A stretch of 64,000 nucleotides of DNA from the NCBI GenBank assembly GCA_020832345.1, contig JAFIEY010000030.1, forward strand, positions 1 through 64,000, written 5' to 3'. Position numbers and translations under genes: made by a program. Within the stretch, counting starts at the first letter, position 1, and each line of letters opens with the position of its first letter. Source of the DNA: Cryomorphaceae bacterium (lineage in GTDB: Bacteria; Bacteroidota; Bacteroidia; Flavobacteriales; Schleiferiaceae). Under the pieces are notes generated by a model, which was not told the DNA's origin, did no database searches, and saw only the letters and a list, made by a program, of their open reading frames with translations. Below are positions 17,939 to 26,736 of the stretch, piece by piece.

Positions 17939-18003
17939 TTAGCTGCGAATGGCACAATTCTACACGAATAAAAATAGTGTATGATTGTGCCATTCGCAGC
18001 TAA
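17939..18003. other. Perfect 20-bp inverted repeat forming a long hairpin
   Basis: TTAGCTGCGAATGGCACAAT at 17939-17958 is exactly complementary to 17984-18003. Inside the 25-nt loop TACAC and GTGTA can add five more pairs. It starts 44 nt past the stop of the TonB receptor gene. There is an A-run on one side (18003-18009) but no U-tract behind the stem in either direction, so it is not a standard intrinsic terminator, though it could protect a 3' end. Confidence 0.75.
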
Positions 18004-18010
18004 AAAAATA

Positions 18011-18026
18011 AGTGATGATCATCACT
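18011..18026. other. Perfect 16-bp palindrome
   Basis: AGTGATGATCATCACT is its own reverse complement. It lies 20 bp past the TonB receptor stop and 7 bp from the 20-bp inverted repeat. A protein-binding site is possible. Confidence 0.6.
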
Positions 18027-18046
18027 CTCGTTTTGGAATGATTTCA

Positions 18047-20539
18047 CTAAAATCCCATTCGCACGCCGAACATAAAGTTGGTGCCGGCCTGTGGATATAA
18101 ACCCATTTCACGAATGTTTTGATTGCCCCAGGCATAAGAGTAAGAATAACCATTACTGGCGTAGGGCTGTGCAATAAGACTTCTCTCACCGAAGAAATCC
18201 CTAAATACGTTATTTCCGAAAATATTGTTCACAAACAAACTCGCCTCCAAAAACTTTAATGCCTTGGTCTTAAAATTCCAGGAAATTCGCAAATCATTGA
18301 CGAAGTATGCCGGAAGAGAAAGATCATCCTCCTGGGTATTGGAAACATATTGCTTGCCAACATATCGCTGAGTCCAACCGAACATCAAAGGTTTGATTGG
18401 ACTATATCGCAATGTGCTTCCCAAAATAACATTCGGCGAAAAGGCAATGGCGGTATTTCCTAAATCCTCGGTAATGGGCGCATTCGTAATGGAATCAAAT
18501 GCAACCACTTCATTCCATCCCATATTGCGGTTTTCACTAAATGCAGCATTAAACAATAAACTCCATTTTTTGCTAATTTGCAAGGCTGCATTGAACTCTA
18601 CTCCTGCGCGAAAACTTCTACCCACATTTTTGCGCAACGCAAATCCCACATCGGATAACTCGCCTGTAAGAACCAATTGATCGTAATAATCCATAAAATA
18701 CAAATTTGTTTCAAACGTAAGGTTCTTGAAGCTGAATTTTGTTCCGGCTTCTACATCAAACATAAATTCCGGTCTTGGCATTTCGTCGATGGCTTCGAGG
18801 TAATCCCTACGAGCCGGCTCCCTACCGCCGTATCCAGCTGATAAATAAACACTTTGAGATTCTGAAATTGGCAATGAAAATCCGATTTTGGGATTAAAGA
18901 ACAACAAAGCGTCATCCACATCAATATCGGATAAATTCCTGTCAACACCCTCAGCGGTATAATGAACATACCTTACCTGTGCATCGGCAAAGGCAGTAAC
19001 CTCCCCTATTTGCTTTTCAATTTTCAAATACTGATTTGCATCTATTTTATTTCCGACATTATTGTAAAATTCAACATCTCGAATGTCCGGTGATTCGTTT
19101 ACCCATAAAACTTCACCAAAGTGATCGCCTGTGTAATAACTGGCAGCACCACCAGCAGTGATGAGGGTTTTGGAGGTTTCGTATTGCAAACTATACACAA
19201 TTCCGCCGAAGTGATTGCGCAACCAAAGTCGCCGGGTCAAATCACTATTGGTAACCGTAGTGGAGTCATTAACGACAATGGGTGGAAGATTGTAGTTGGA
19301 AAGTCCATGTGCATTTCTATATTCTTCGTAATAGCCTTCGCCAAAAGTGTAGTGCAATGCCGTATGGAGTTTTAAATTTTTATTGAAACGATGATTGAGG
19401 TGTAATTGGTAGTGATCCTGCCGATAATTGTCCACCTGATCATCGTAAAATCCGAGTACAGTTCGGTCACCGGCGGCGTTGGTTCCGCGAATTTCCCCAG
19501 CGGGATTATACGTCGGATTTGTGAAAAGCATATCCGGCGAAACTCCATACCACGCTTGATAGGTTCTTTCGCGTCCACCAAAAGTGATAAACCTAATGGA
19601 GGTTTCCTTTCCTGTATAACCACCTGATAGATAATATGAACTCAAATCAGAAGAGGCCCTATCCAAATACCCGTCAGAACTAATTCGGGACAAGCGACCA
19701 TCTAGCGACCAACCTTTTTGGTTTCCGGTGCCAAAGCGAATATTGCTGCGCTGGGTATTAAATGATCCCGCAAAAAGGTCAGCTTCTCCGTAAGCCTCTG
19801 TGCGCAAACCTTCTGTTTCGAGGTGTACGCTAGCGCCAAAAGCACCTGGGCCATTGGTCGATGTTCCGAGACCCCGCTGAATTTGAATGCTGTTGAGTGA
19901 GGATGCCAAATCGGGCATGTTCACCCAAAATACACCTTGAGATTCAGCGTCATTAACGGGAATTCCGTTGATCGTTACGTTGATTCTCGTTTGGTCACTT
20001 CCCCGAATTCGCATTCCTGTGTAACCAATTCCCGCACCGGCATCTGAGGTGCTCACTACTGAAGGCGTTTGTTCGAGAATAAATGGAATATCTCTACCCT
20101 CATTAAACTCCACAATCCTTTGTTTGTCCAAAGTTGTCGTTGCAATTGGCGTACGGGACGAACCTGTCAATGCCTTAACATCAACCGCACTAAGCCAAGA
20201 GACTTTTGGTTTTAGGGTTAATTGCTCATAGTAAATAACCTCACCTTTCCCACCACTTGGTTGAGATGTGGAAGCCTTTTTAAAATCCACCGCTTGAACC
20301 AAGGGGAAATAATCGCTGTTTTCCACCACAAAGTAAACGGAATCCCTACTGGTTTTATATTCAAATCCACCTTTGTTATTGGTGTAAATCGTATCCTGAT
20401 CGGGATAAAAAATCACCCGAATGCCTTGCAGGGGTTGTTTAATTTCGGCATCCACCACAAATCCTCCAACGGTGTTGGTCTGCGCAAAAATCGTACACGT
20501 GCTGATGAACAGCCATGTACCCAAAAGTAATTGTCTCAT
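18047..20539 (-). CDS. TonB-dependent outer-membrane receptor, TPP-regulated (thiamin-type substrate)
   Basis: 830 residues from the chosen ATG, which gives signal peptide MRQLLLGTWLFISTCTIFAQ; the frame continues upstream but only into the riboswitch. Order: carboxypeptidase-like regulatory domain (about 24-100, GGFVVDAEIKQPLQGIRVIF), plug (about 125-235, with MRIRGSDQTRINVTINGIPVN), then a beta-barrel to the C-terminal MGF. These receptors move substrates across the outer membrane using TonB energy. The leader carries a TPP riboswitch with its own promoter, so the substrate is inferred to be thiamin or a precursor; THI-controlled TonB receptors (OMR1 type) are known in Bacteroidota. It is a single-gene transcript; no thi genes are in view. 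Confidence 0.92.
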   Translation of the reverse strand: MRQLLLGTWLFISTCTIFAQTNTVGGFVVDAEIKQPLQGIRVIFYPDQDTIYTNNKGGFEYKTSRDSVYFVVENSDYFPLVQAVDFKKASTSQPSGGKGEVIYYEQLTLKPKVSWLSAVDVKALTGSSRTPIATTTLDKQRIVEFNEGRDIPFILEQTPSVVSTSDAGAGIGYTGMRIRGSDQTRINVTINGIPVNDAESQGVFWVNMPDLASSLNSIQIQRGLGTSTNGPGAFGASVHLETEGLRTEAYGEADLFAGSFNTQRSNIRFGTGNQKGWSLDGRLSRISSDGYLDRASSDLSSYYLSGGYTGKETSIRFITFGGRERTYQAWYGVSPDMLFTNPTYNPAGEIRGTNAAGDRTVLGFYDDQVDNYRQDHYQLHLNHRFNKNLKLHTALHYTFGEGYYEEYRNAHGLSNYNLPPIVVNDSTTVTNSDLTRRLWLRNHFGGIVYSLQYETSKTLITAGGAASYYTGDHFGEVLWVNESPDIRDVEFYNNVGNKIDANQYLKIEKQIGEVTAFADAQVRYVHYTAEGVDRNLSDIDVDDALLFFNPKIGFSLPISESQSVYLSAGYGGREPARRDYLEAIDEMPRPEFMFDVEAGTKFSFKNLTFETNLYFMDYYDQLVLTGELSDVGFALRKNVGRSFRAGVEFNAALQISKKWSLLFNAAFSENRNMGWNEVVAFDSITNAPITEDLGNTAIAFSPNVILGSTLRYSPIKPLMFGWTQRYVGKQYVSNTQEDDLSLPAYFVNDLRISWNFKTKALKFLEASLFVNNIFGNNVFRDFFGERSLIAQPYASNGYSYSYAWGNQNIREMGLYPQAGTNFMFGVRMGF

Positions 20540-20555
20540 GATAAATAGATTATCA

Positions 20556-20578
20556 CGAGTAACAGGGGCAATTACTCG
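20556..20578 (-). promoter_or_regulatory. Candidate expression-platform hairpin below the TPP aptamer
   Basis: A 7-bp stem (CGAGTAA/TTACTCG, 9-nt loop) lies between the aptamer and the ATG, 17 nt before the start codon. Its loop in RNA reads UUGCCCCUG, and CCCCU could instead pair with AGGGG of the aptamer. No U-tract follows, so control of translation is more likely than termination. The switching role is inference. Confidence 0.4.
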
Positions 20579-20607
20579 ATGGGTTATAAAAAAAATTAAT
20601 GAATATT

Positions 20608-20717
20608 TCAAATCCCTACGCCGGCATTATCCGGATCAGGTGTGTTCTCAGGCGAGAACCGGGTATAATCTCAGCCATTCTCGGCAACGTTTTGCCAAGG
20701 GTTGGCACCCCTTGAGA
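20608..20717 (-). ncRNA. TPP riboswitch (THI element)
   Basis: Read leftward the sequence has all the conserved THI blocks: P1 strand TCAA, AGGGGTGCC, then GGCTGAGATTATACCC, a variable P3a region, ACCTGATCCGGATAATGCC and GCGTAGGGA closing with TTGA to pair P1. The two signature segments (CUGAGA with ACCC, and CUGAUCNGGAUAAUGCC) bind the pyrimidine and pyrophosphate parts of TPP. It starts at the predicted transcription start and precedes the TonB receptor by 68 nt. TPP should repress the receptor. Confidence 0.96.
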
Positions 20718-20722
20718 TGGCG

Positions 20723-20754
20723 CAAAGGTAAGGTCATAAAATCGGATTGTGCAA
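20723..20754 (-). promoter_or_regulatory. Promoter of the TPP riboswitch transcript
   Basis: Leftward CTTG, a 21-nt spacer (20751-20731) and TACCTTTG (20730-20723) fit the Bacteroidota consensus. Transcription would start near 20717, exactly where P1 of the aptamer begins. The -33 element reaches to within 3 bp of the stop codon of the RND gene, so the receptor has its own promoter rather than read-through. Confidence 0.7.
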
Positions 20755-20756
20755 GC

Positions 20757-23700
20757 TTATACCACCCTAATTCCAAATTTGTATTTGACTATGTTCAGCA
20801 AATACAACATCACCGGAACCATTATGAGGGTGAGGAAGGTAGCGAAGGTCAAACCATAAATAACCGTCCAGGCCATGGGTCCCCAGAAAGCGGCGTTATC
20901 CCCTCCGAAATAAATTTGCGGATCATACGCGCTAAAAAGCGTGAAGAAATTGATGTTCATTCCGGTTGCAAGGGGCAACAATCCTAAAATGGTTGTTATT
21001 GCGGTAAGTAATACCGGACGAAGGCGTTTTTCTCCAGCTTCCACAATCGTTTCGTAGATGGCATTTAGGGGCAACCTATCGTCGTCGGTAAGTTCGAGTT
21101 CTTTGCGCTTCCTACCCAAAAGTAAATTTGCGTAATCCACCAAAACAATGGCATTGTTGACCACAATTCCGGCGAGGGAAATAATACCAACACTGGTAAA
21201 TATAACCACAAACTCCATTTGGGAAATTACCAGTCCGAGGAACACCCCGATGAGTGAAAGTAAAACCGTGGTCATAATGATAAAAGGCGTGGTTGCCGAA
21301 TTAAATTGTGCCACCATGATTAGGAATATCAGGAAAACCGCGATTAACAAAGCACGGCTCAAAAATTCCATCTCCTTGGCCTGGTTTTCTTGTTCGCCGG
21401 TAAAATCGTATTTCATTCCGGGCGGCATTTTGTAATTGGCCATGTGATCTTTAATTCGATTGACCGTTTCAGTAGCATTAAAACCCTCATTTACGTTGGA
21501 GCTAATGGTAATAACCCGATTCAAATCGATGCGTTTTACGGCATTAAAGGTGGAAGCTGTCCTCACTTCAGCTACGGCGGAAATGGGAACTTGTTTGATT
21601 TTTCCCGAAGCCGGATCTCTAAAAGTGATTCGAGTATCCAACAACCGATCGAGATTGTACCGATCTTGATCTTTGTATCGAATATTGATTGGGTAATCTT
21701 CTTTGGTTTCCTTAAAGGTACTGATTTCCTTTCCAAATAAGGCTGTACGCAAAGCATCGCCAATTTGACCGGAAGAAACACCCAAACTCCTGGCTTTTCT
21801 GCGATCAATAATAATGGGCAATTCGGGTTTCCCCATTTGCACATCCAATTTGAGTTCCTCAATTCCGTCAATGTTGGCCGTATTGATGTATCGTCTGATT
21901 CTTTCCGCTTCATCCAACAATTCCACGTAGTCTTCACCGGAAACTTCCAGGTTAATTTGTGCACCGGCAGGTGGCCCAACTGCATCTTTGGAAACGGTTA
22001 TTTGGGCTCCGGGATATCCCCGAACTTCATTGCGAATGTCTTCCAGGACTTTGGCGGTATTTACACCGCGTCTATCGGGAAAGTCAACAAATGAAACTTC
22101 AATTCTGGCTTTGTTGGGCGTTGGTGCATTCGATGGCCCCTGATTGGGATCCGAAGCGCCCATACCCACTTGTGTAATAATGGACTTAACCAAAAAGCTG
22201 CGTTTCGCATAAGGAACCTCATTGGTATCAATGCCTTCTTCAAAATACGGCACAAGCAAATCTTTAATTTTGTGTTCCAATTCAAGCGCCACGGCATTGG
22301 TTACTTCGATATCAGTTCCGATGGGAAGCTCAACATAAACCTCCGCTTTCTTTGGCTGGTTTTCGGGAAAAAAGGTCACCTGCGGGGTGAAGGCAATAAT
22401 TAACCCAACACTTAAAACCAACAGGGCAAAGGAACCTATGAAAAAGAATAACGGATTTTTTTTAGTCAGTGCAAAGGTTAGGGTTTTATGGTAAATTTTT
22501 TCCAATCGGGGCAGGAATTTCTTTTGAAACCAGTCAGTGGCCGGAGATATGAAAAAGCTGTTTATTGGTCTAAGCACCGCAAAGAAAATCAAAAGATTAC
22601 CGGCCCAGTAAACTTTAAACACAATAAACAACACACCAATAATGGCCATGGAAATGGAGAATATTAACATCCGGCGAAAGTTTGGCGCATCTTCTTTTAC
22701 CTTCATATAAACTGAGGTCAACACGGGATTTATCACCAACGCGACAAAAAGTGAAGATCCCAGAACGGTCATCAGGGTAAGGGGTAAAAATTTCATAAAT
22801 TCCCCAAACATCCCGGGCCATAAGGCAAGGGGAATAAATGCGGCAAGGGTGGTTGCGGTGGAAGCAATAATGGCGAGGGCAACTTCACCCACCCCCTGTT
22901 TGGCAGCGGCTATCGGACTTTTACCTTCATCCATGAGGCGGTAAATATTTTCGACCACCACAATACCGTTATCCACCAACATACCCAGCGCCAGTACCAG
23001 AGCAAATAACACCACGGTATTTAGGGTAATACCCATCATTTCCAGGATAAAAAACGACAAGAGCATGGAGAGCGGAATGGCAATACCCACAAATAGTGCA
23101 TTTCGCAATCCGAGGAAGAACATCAAGACCACAATCACCAGGATTACCCCAAAAATAATGGAATTTTCCAATTCACTTAATTGTGCCTTACTCGAATCAC
23201 TTTGATCATTGGTGATGGATATATCTAGGTTATCGGGTAAAAAATTCTCTTTGGCTTCAGCGAGAATTTTATTAATTTTCTCCGAAACGATAATGAGGTT
23301 TTCTCCACCTCGTTTTTTCACGTCGAGCATTACCACCGGACGGAAAAATTCCCTTGCGTAACTCTCTTTTTCTTTTTCGCCAAAATGAATATCGGCAATA
23401 TCCCGCAAGTAAACGATATTTCCAGCCTCGTGCTTCACAACGATATCCCCAATTTCCAAAATATTGGTGAAGTCCCCGGAAATGCGAACATTTTTTCTAA
23501 AACCATCGATAAGTAAATCCCCTCCCGAAATAGAAACATTTTCACTTTGAATGGCTTGCGCTACATCATCAAAACTCAGATTGAGAAGTTCCAGCTCCCG
23601 CTGATCGATGGAAATCCGAACTTCCTTATCGTCCATTCCACGAATATCAACCCCGGAAATTTCGTGTAATGCCTCAATTCTTTCTTCGAGATATTCCGCA

Positions 23701-24215
23701 TAAATTTTAAGTTGATCCGATGAAAACTCGCCCGAGAGGTTAATGTTTAAAATGGGCACTAATTCCGCAAAATTGAGTTCAAAAACATTGGGGTCTGCCG
23801 GCAAATCGGAGGGAAAGTCGGGATCACTTTTCGCAATATCCACCTTATCCTTGATGCGTTGCAAAGCAATTTCCGGGGGTACGCTAAAATCAAACTTGAT
23901 CTGAATACTGCTATAACCCTGCGTGGAAGTGGAAACAATTTCATCAATACCGGAAGCGGCGTTAATTTCCTTTTCCAAAGGACGGGTAATCAATTTCTCA
24001 ATATCCAAAGGTGAGTTTCCGGGATATGCCGTACTCACATAAATCTCAGGTGTAACAATCTCCGGAAAAGCCTCTGAAGGCATGGCTTTATAGGCCATAA
24101 ATCCGGCGAGAAAAATAATGACGGTCAGGACAAAGACCGTGTTTTTATTATTGATCGATGCAGAAGATAATTTAAATTCCTTCTTCACCGAATTGTCCAA
24201 GGTATCCTTAGCCAT
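20757..24215 (-). CDS. RND efflux permease (AcrB/CusA-like inner-membrane pump)
   Basis: 1152 residues, longer than AcrB (1049). Start chosen at ATG 24215 (MAKDTLDNSVKKEF), which overlaps the stop of the adaptor gene as ATGGCTAA; an ATG 6 nt earlier is possible. The pump exchanges protons for substrate and extrudes it with the adaptor and TolC-like channel. Visible: TM1 after KKEFKLSSASINNKNTVF, porter repeats, TM4 motif LALGMLVDNGIVVVENI near 403-419 with only one of the usual two Asp (D then N), and the mirrored late block GIVVNNAIVLVDYAN. About 45 hydrophobic residues near 512-557 add what look like two extra helices after TM6. Last gene of the tetR-tolC-hlyD-RND operon. Substrate not predictable. 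Confidence 0.92.
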   Translation of the reverse strand: MAKDTLDNSVKKEFKLSSASINNKNTVFVLTVIIFLAGFMAYKAMPSEAFPEIVTPEIYVSTAYPGNSPLDIEKLITRPLEKEINAASGIDEIVSTSTQGYSSIQIKFDFSVPPEIALQRIKDKVDIAKSDPDFPSDLPADPNVFELNFAELVPILNINLSGEFSSDQLKIYAEYLEERIEALHEISGVDIRGMDDKEVRISIDQRELELLNLSFDDVAQAIQSENVSISGGDLLIDGFRKNVRISGDFTNILEIGDIVVKHEAGNIVYLRDIADIHFGEKEKESYAREFFRPVVMLDVKKRGGENLIIVSEKINKILAEAKENFLPDNLDISITNDQSDSSKAQLSELENSIIFGVILVIVVLMFFLGLRNALFVGIAIPLSMLLSFFILEMMGITLNTVVLFALVLALGMLVDNGIVVVENIYRLMDEGKSPIAAAKQGVGEVALAIIASTATTLAAFIPLALWPGMFGEFMKFLPLTLMTVLGSSLFVALVINPVLTSVYMKVKEDAPNFRRMLIFSISMAIIGVLFIVFKVYWAGNLLIFFAVLRPINSFFISPATDWFQKKFLPRLEKIYHKTLTFALTKKNPLFFFIGSFALLVLSVGLIIAFTPQVTFFPENQPKKAEVYVELPIGTDIEVTNAVALELEHKIKDLLVPYFEEGIDTNEVPYAKRSFLVKSIITQVGMGASDPNQGPSNAPTPNKARIEVSFVDFPDRRGVNTAKVLEDIRNEVRGYPGAQITVSKDAVGPPAGAQINLEVSGEDYVELLDEAERIRRYINTANIDGIEELKLDVQMGKPELPIIIDRRKARSLGVSSGQIGDALRTALFGKEISTFKETKEDYPINIRYKDQDRYNLDRLLDTRITFRDPASGKIKQVPISAVAEVRTASTFNAVKRIDLNRVITISSNVNEGFNATETVNRIKDHMANYKMPPGMKYDFTGEQENQAKEMEFLSRALLIAVFLIFLIMVAQFNSATTPFIIMTTVLLSLIGVFLGLVISQMEFVVIFTSVGIISLAGIVVNNAIVLVDYANLLLGRKRKELELTDDDRLPLNAIYETIVEAGEKRLRPVLLTAITTILGLLPLATGMNINFFTLFSAYDPQIYFGGDNAAFWGPMAWTVIYGLTFATFLTLIMVPVMLYLLNIVKYKFGIRVV

Positions 24216-25380
24216 TTTCATTTTCTTCTTTAACGGTGGATATTTCTGTGACATAAACTTTTTGTCCAGTCTTAATGCTTCTCGAGCCTTTATCTACCAC
24301 CAATTCTCCGGGCTCCAATCCATCCAAAACTTCCGTCAACCCCCGGTAGGTTAATCCCGGCATGACATTGCGTTTTTCGATTTGGGCATTTCTATCATTT
24401 TTATTCTTTGCCACAAAAACATAACTATTACCCTGTGGATCCTGTTGAATGACCCTATTGGGCACGGTTACCACACTGTCTTTGGCGTAATCCAAAATAT
24501 ACACATTCGCCAGTAAGTTGGGTTTGTATAATTCATTGGGATTTTCGAGGCGAAATACAACCCGAAAGGTTCTGTTTGCCGGATTGATCACCCTACCCGT
24601 TTGGTGCACGGTAGTCCATACTGTATCAAAAATGGAAGGAAATTCCAATCTGGCCTTACTACCTTCACGAATACTTTTTATGTGCCGCTCGCTCACATCT
24701 GCCTGAAGATAAACTTCATCCAAATTTACGAGGCGAAGCAATGGCATTTGTGGCGCAGCAAGTTGTCCAAATTTCACAAATATTTCATCTATAATACCGT
24801 CAAAGGGCGCTTTAATTCGCGTTTGATTGTATTGCGAACGCAGGGTGTTAAGACGAGATTGCAGGTTTTGTACATTGTTTTGGCTTTCGAGAAATTGCAA
24901 TTCTGAACCGATATTTTGTTTCCAAAGACGTTCCTGTTTTTCAAAAACCGTTTTGGCAAATTTCAACTGTGATTCAACTTCATTTAGGTTGCTTTTAATT
25001 ACCGTTCCGTCGAGTTCTAAAAGCAACTGGCCCTTTTTGACCTTTTGACCTTCTTTGACATGAATGGCCAGCACATTGCCCTGGGTTTCCGGAAAGATTT
25101 CCGCGTTTTTGTCAGCTTCGAGGGTGCCGTAAATTTCCACGTAATGGTCAAAAGCATTGGGTTCAATTTTGAATGCCGTGATATTGGAGCGACTTGCGGT
25201 TGTGTCTTTTTCAGCAATTTCGGCGTCAATTTTGGCGAGAATTTGTGATAAGGAATCTATGGAAACCTGTAACGATTCCCTTCGAATGCTCAATTCATCA
25301 CTGGATTTTTCGGCTTCGGGTTTACAGGAAAAGACTGTAAAAAAGACAAGTATAACGGGTAAAAATTTTGATGTGTTCAT
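24208..25380 (-). CDS. RND periplasmic adaptor lipoprotein (HlyD/MFP family)
   Basis: 390 residues. The N-terminus MNTSKFLPVILVFFTVFSC is a lipoprotein signal with Cys19 as lipid anchor. A short coiled coil follows (residues 28-58), then the barrel-sandwich half (VYGTLEADKNAEIFPETQGNV, IHVKEGQKVKKGQLLLELDG), a helical hairpin (NEVESQLKFAKTVFEKQERL..), the second half (IKAPFDGIIDEIFVKFGQ), a beta-barrel and membrane-proximal domain. It links the RND pump to the TolC-like channel. Its ATG follows the tolC stop with no gap, and its stop overlaps the pump start, so translation is probably coupled. Confidence 0.93.
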   Translation of the reverse strand: MNTSKFLPVILVFFTVFSCKPEAEKSSDELSIRRESLQVSIDSLSQILAKIDAEIAEKDTTASRSNITAFKIEPNAFDHYVEIYGTLEADKNAEIFPETQGNVLAIHVKEGQKVKKGQLLLELDGTVIKSNLNEVESQLKFAKTVFEKQERLWKQNIGSELQFLESQNNVQNLQSRLNTLRSQYNQTRIKAPFDGIIDEIFVKFGQLAAPQMPLLRLVNLDEVYLQADVSERHIKSIREGSKARLEFPSIFDTVWTTVHQTGRVINPANRTFRVVFRLENPNELYKPNLLANVYILDYAKDSVVTVPNRVIQQDPQGNSYVFVAKNKNDRNAQIEKRNVMPGLTYRGLTEVLDGLEPGELVVDKGSRSIKTGQKVYVTEISTVKEENENG

Positions 25381-26736
25381 TTAGTAGGTGTTAAAATTTC
25401 CGATCATTTTTTCTAAAGCGCTTCTTGCACTCACCAGTTGGAGCAGTGCATTGATGTAATTCCGTTCGTTTTCCAAAAATTGGTTTTCCGCTTGGGTGAG
25501 GTCCAAACTACCGGCCAAACCTTCGCGGTATTTGACGCGGGTATTGTCGAGGATTTTTTTGGCCAAATCGCGATTTCGCTTACTGGTTTGCACGCTCTTT
25601 ACCGCAACCGACAAATTACCTTTTGCCGTTTCGTAATCAATTTGCGCTTGCTCGCTGGTAAATTGCTTGTTCATCACCGCACGATCGAGGTCAATGCGGG
25701 TTTGTTGAATTCGTGCGGATCTGCGAAAACCGGTAAAGACGTCCCACTGAAGACTCACACCTAAAACGGAAAAGGGCACCCAATTATCACGGTCGAAGTC
25801 AAACATCCCAAAGGAATTTCCGAAGGTGTTTTGGCTGTAATTAAAAAAGCCATTTACCTTGGGCAATAACGACATTTGTTCATTTCGCATGGTGAGCAGT
25901 GCCGCACGCTCTTGGGTAAGTGCAGTGCGATAACCGATGTCTCTATCAAGATTAAACCGCGTTTCGAGTATTTCTGATGACATATTACTCAACTCAGTGA
26001 AGTACGATAAATCATTGCTGAGTTCTATCTCCTTTTCCTGGGGAACACCCATGACGAGTTTTAACCCCATCAAAGCGAGTTTAGACTGTTGTTTTGCCTG
26101 GGCGATGTTGTTCTCCAAATTAGAAACCAAGAGTTCAATTTGATCGACATCCTGTTGCTCCAAAAATCCCTCTTCAAACAACTTTTCATTTTCAAGTAAG
26201 GTTTTTTTACTGGAAATGAGATTCTCCTCTAAAATTTTCACCAGTTCACGACTTACCACAACATTTCCATAAGCGTTATACACTTGTTCGGTAACATCAA
26301 TTTTGCTCTCTTCGAGTTCAAGGTTGGCGATTTCCTTATATACCCTGCTGGCCATTAATGCAACGATATAAGACCCGTCAAAAATGAGCTGCCGGGCACT
26401 CAAACCATAAGATGATTGGTGCGCTACACCAAACGCCAATAAGACAAAATCTTGTCCGGGTGGCGGATCGGGCAGAAAGGCTGCCGGCACCGGTTGCTGC
26501 GGAATCTCCTGATTGTAATTCATTTCGGCGGAGGCACTTACCTGGGGCAATCCCATGGCACGGGTTTCCTTGATGACCTTTTTGGCCTTTTCGTAATCCA
26601 TCTTTTTATTGCGCACGGAATAACCGTTTTCGCGTGCGTAATTCACGGCCTCTTGTACCGTGAACTCAACCGGCTGGGCATAAAATAACCCGGGCATCAG
26701 CAATAAGAAAAGAAAAATAAGTTTATAGTTCATCAT
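25381..26736 (-). CDS. TolC-family outer-membrane efflux protein
   Basis: 451 residues with signal peptide MMNYKLIFLFLLLMPGLFYAQ. Two outer-membrane-factor repeats are visible, each with long coiled-coil helices (KKVIKETRAMGLPQVSASAEMNY start of the first; FQ/NQFLENERNYINALLQLVSARSALEKMIG at the C-terminus). A trimer would form the exit duct of the pump. The start ATG overlaps the tetR stop (ATGATG contains the TGA), and the stop abuts the adaptor gene. Confidence 0.93.
   Translation of the reverse strand: MMNYKLIFLFLLLMPGLFYAQPVEFTVQEAVNYARENGYSVRNKKMDYEKAKKVIKETRAMGLPQVSASAEMNYNQEIPQQPVPAAFLPDPPPGQDFVLLAFGVAHQSSYGLSARQLIFDGSYIVALMASRVYKEIANLELEESKIDVTEQVYNAYGNVVVSRELVKILEENLISSKKTLLENEKLFEEGFLEQQDVDQIELLVSNLENNIAQAKQQSKLALMGLKLVMGVPQEKEIELSNDLSYFTELSNMSSEILETRFNLDRDIGYRTALTQERAALLTMRNEQMSLLPKVNGFFNYSQNTFGNSFGMFDFDRDNWVPFSVLGVSLQWDVFTGFRRSARIQQTRIDLDRAVMNKQFTSEQAQIDYETAKGNLSVAVKSVQTSKRNRDLAKKILDNTRVKYREGLAGSLDLTQAENQFLENERNYINALLQLVSARSALEKMIGNFNTY

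Larger units (their letters stand above)
17470..18046. other. 577-bp intergenic region rich in dyads, no gene
   Basis: The stretch lies between the start of the DUF4199-like gene and the stop of the thiamin-linked TonB receptor. It is very AT-rich and holds three inverted structures described in separate entries (17611-17639, 17939-18003, 18011-18026) and a short GAACG-TAC-CGTTC dyad near 17520. No ORF, RNA gene or repeat copy was recognised. Confidence 0.6.

Noticed and set aside
17939-18003. Intrinsic terminator for the TonB receptor gene
   Set aside because: The stem is strong but no T-run follows in the gene's direction; listed as a hairpin of unknown role.
20540-20611. Upstream extension of the TonB receptor frame to 20611
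   Set aside because: It starts at a TTG inside the TPP aptamer and has no signal peptide; the ATG at 20539 gives a clean one.
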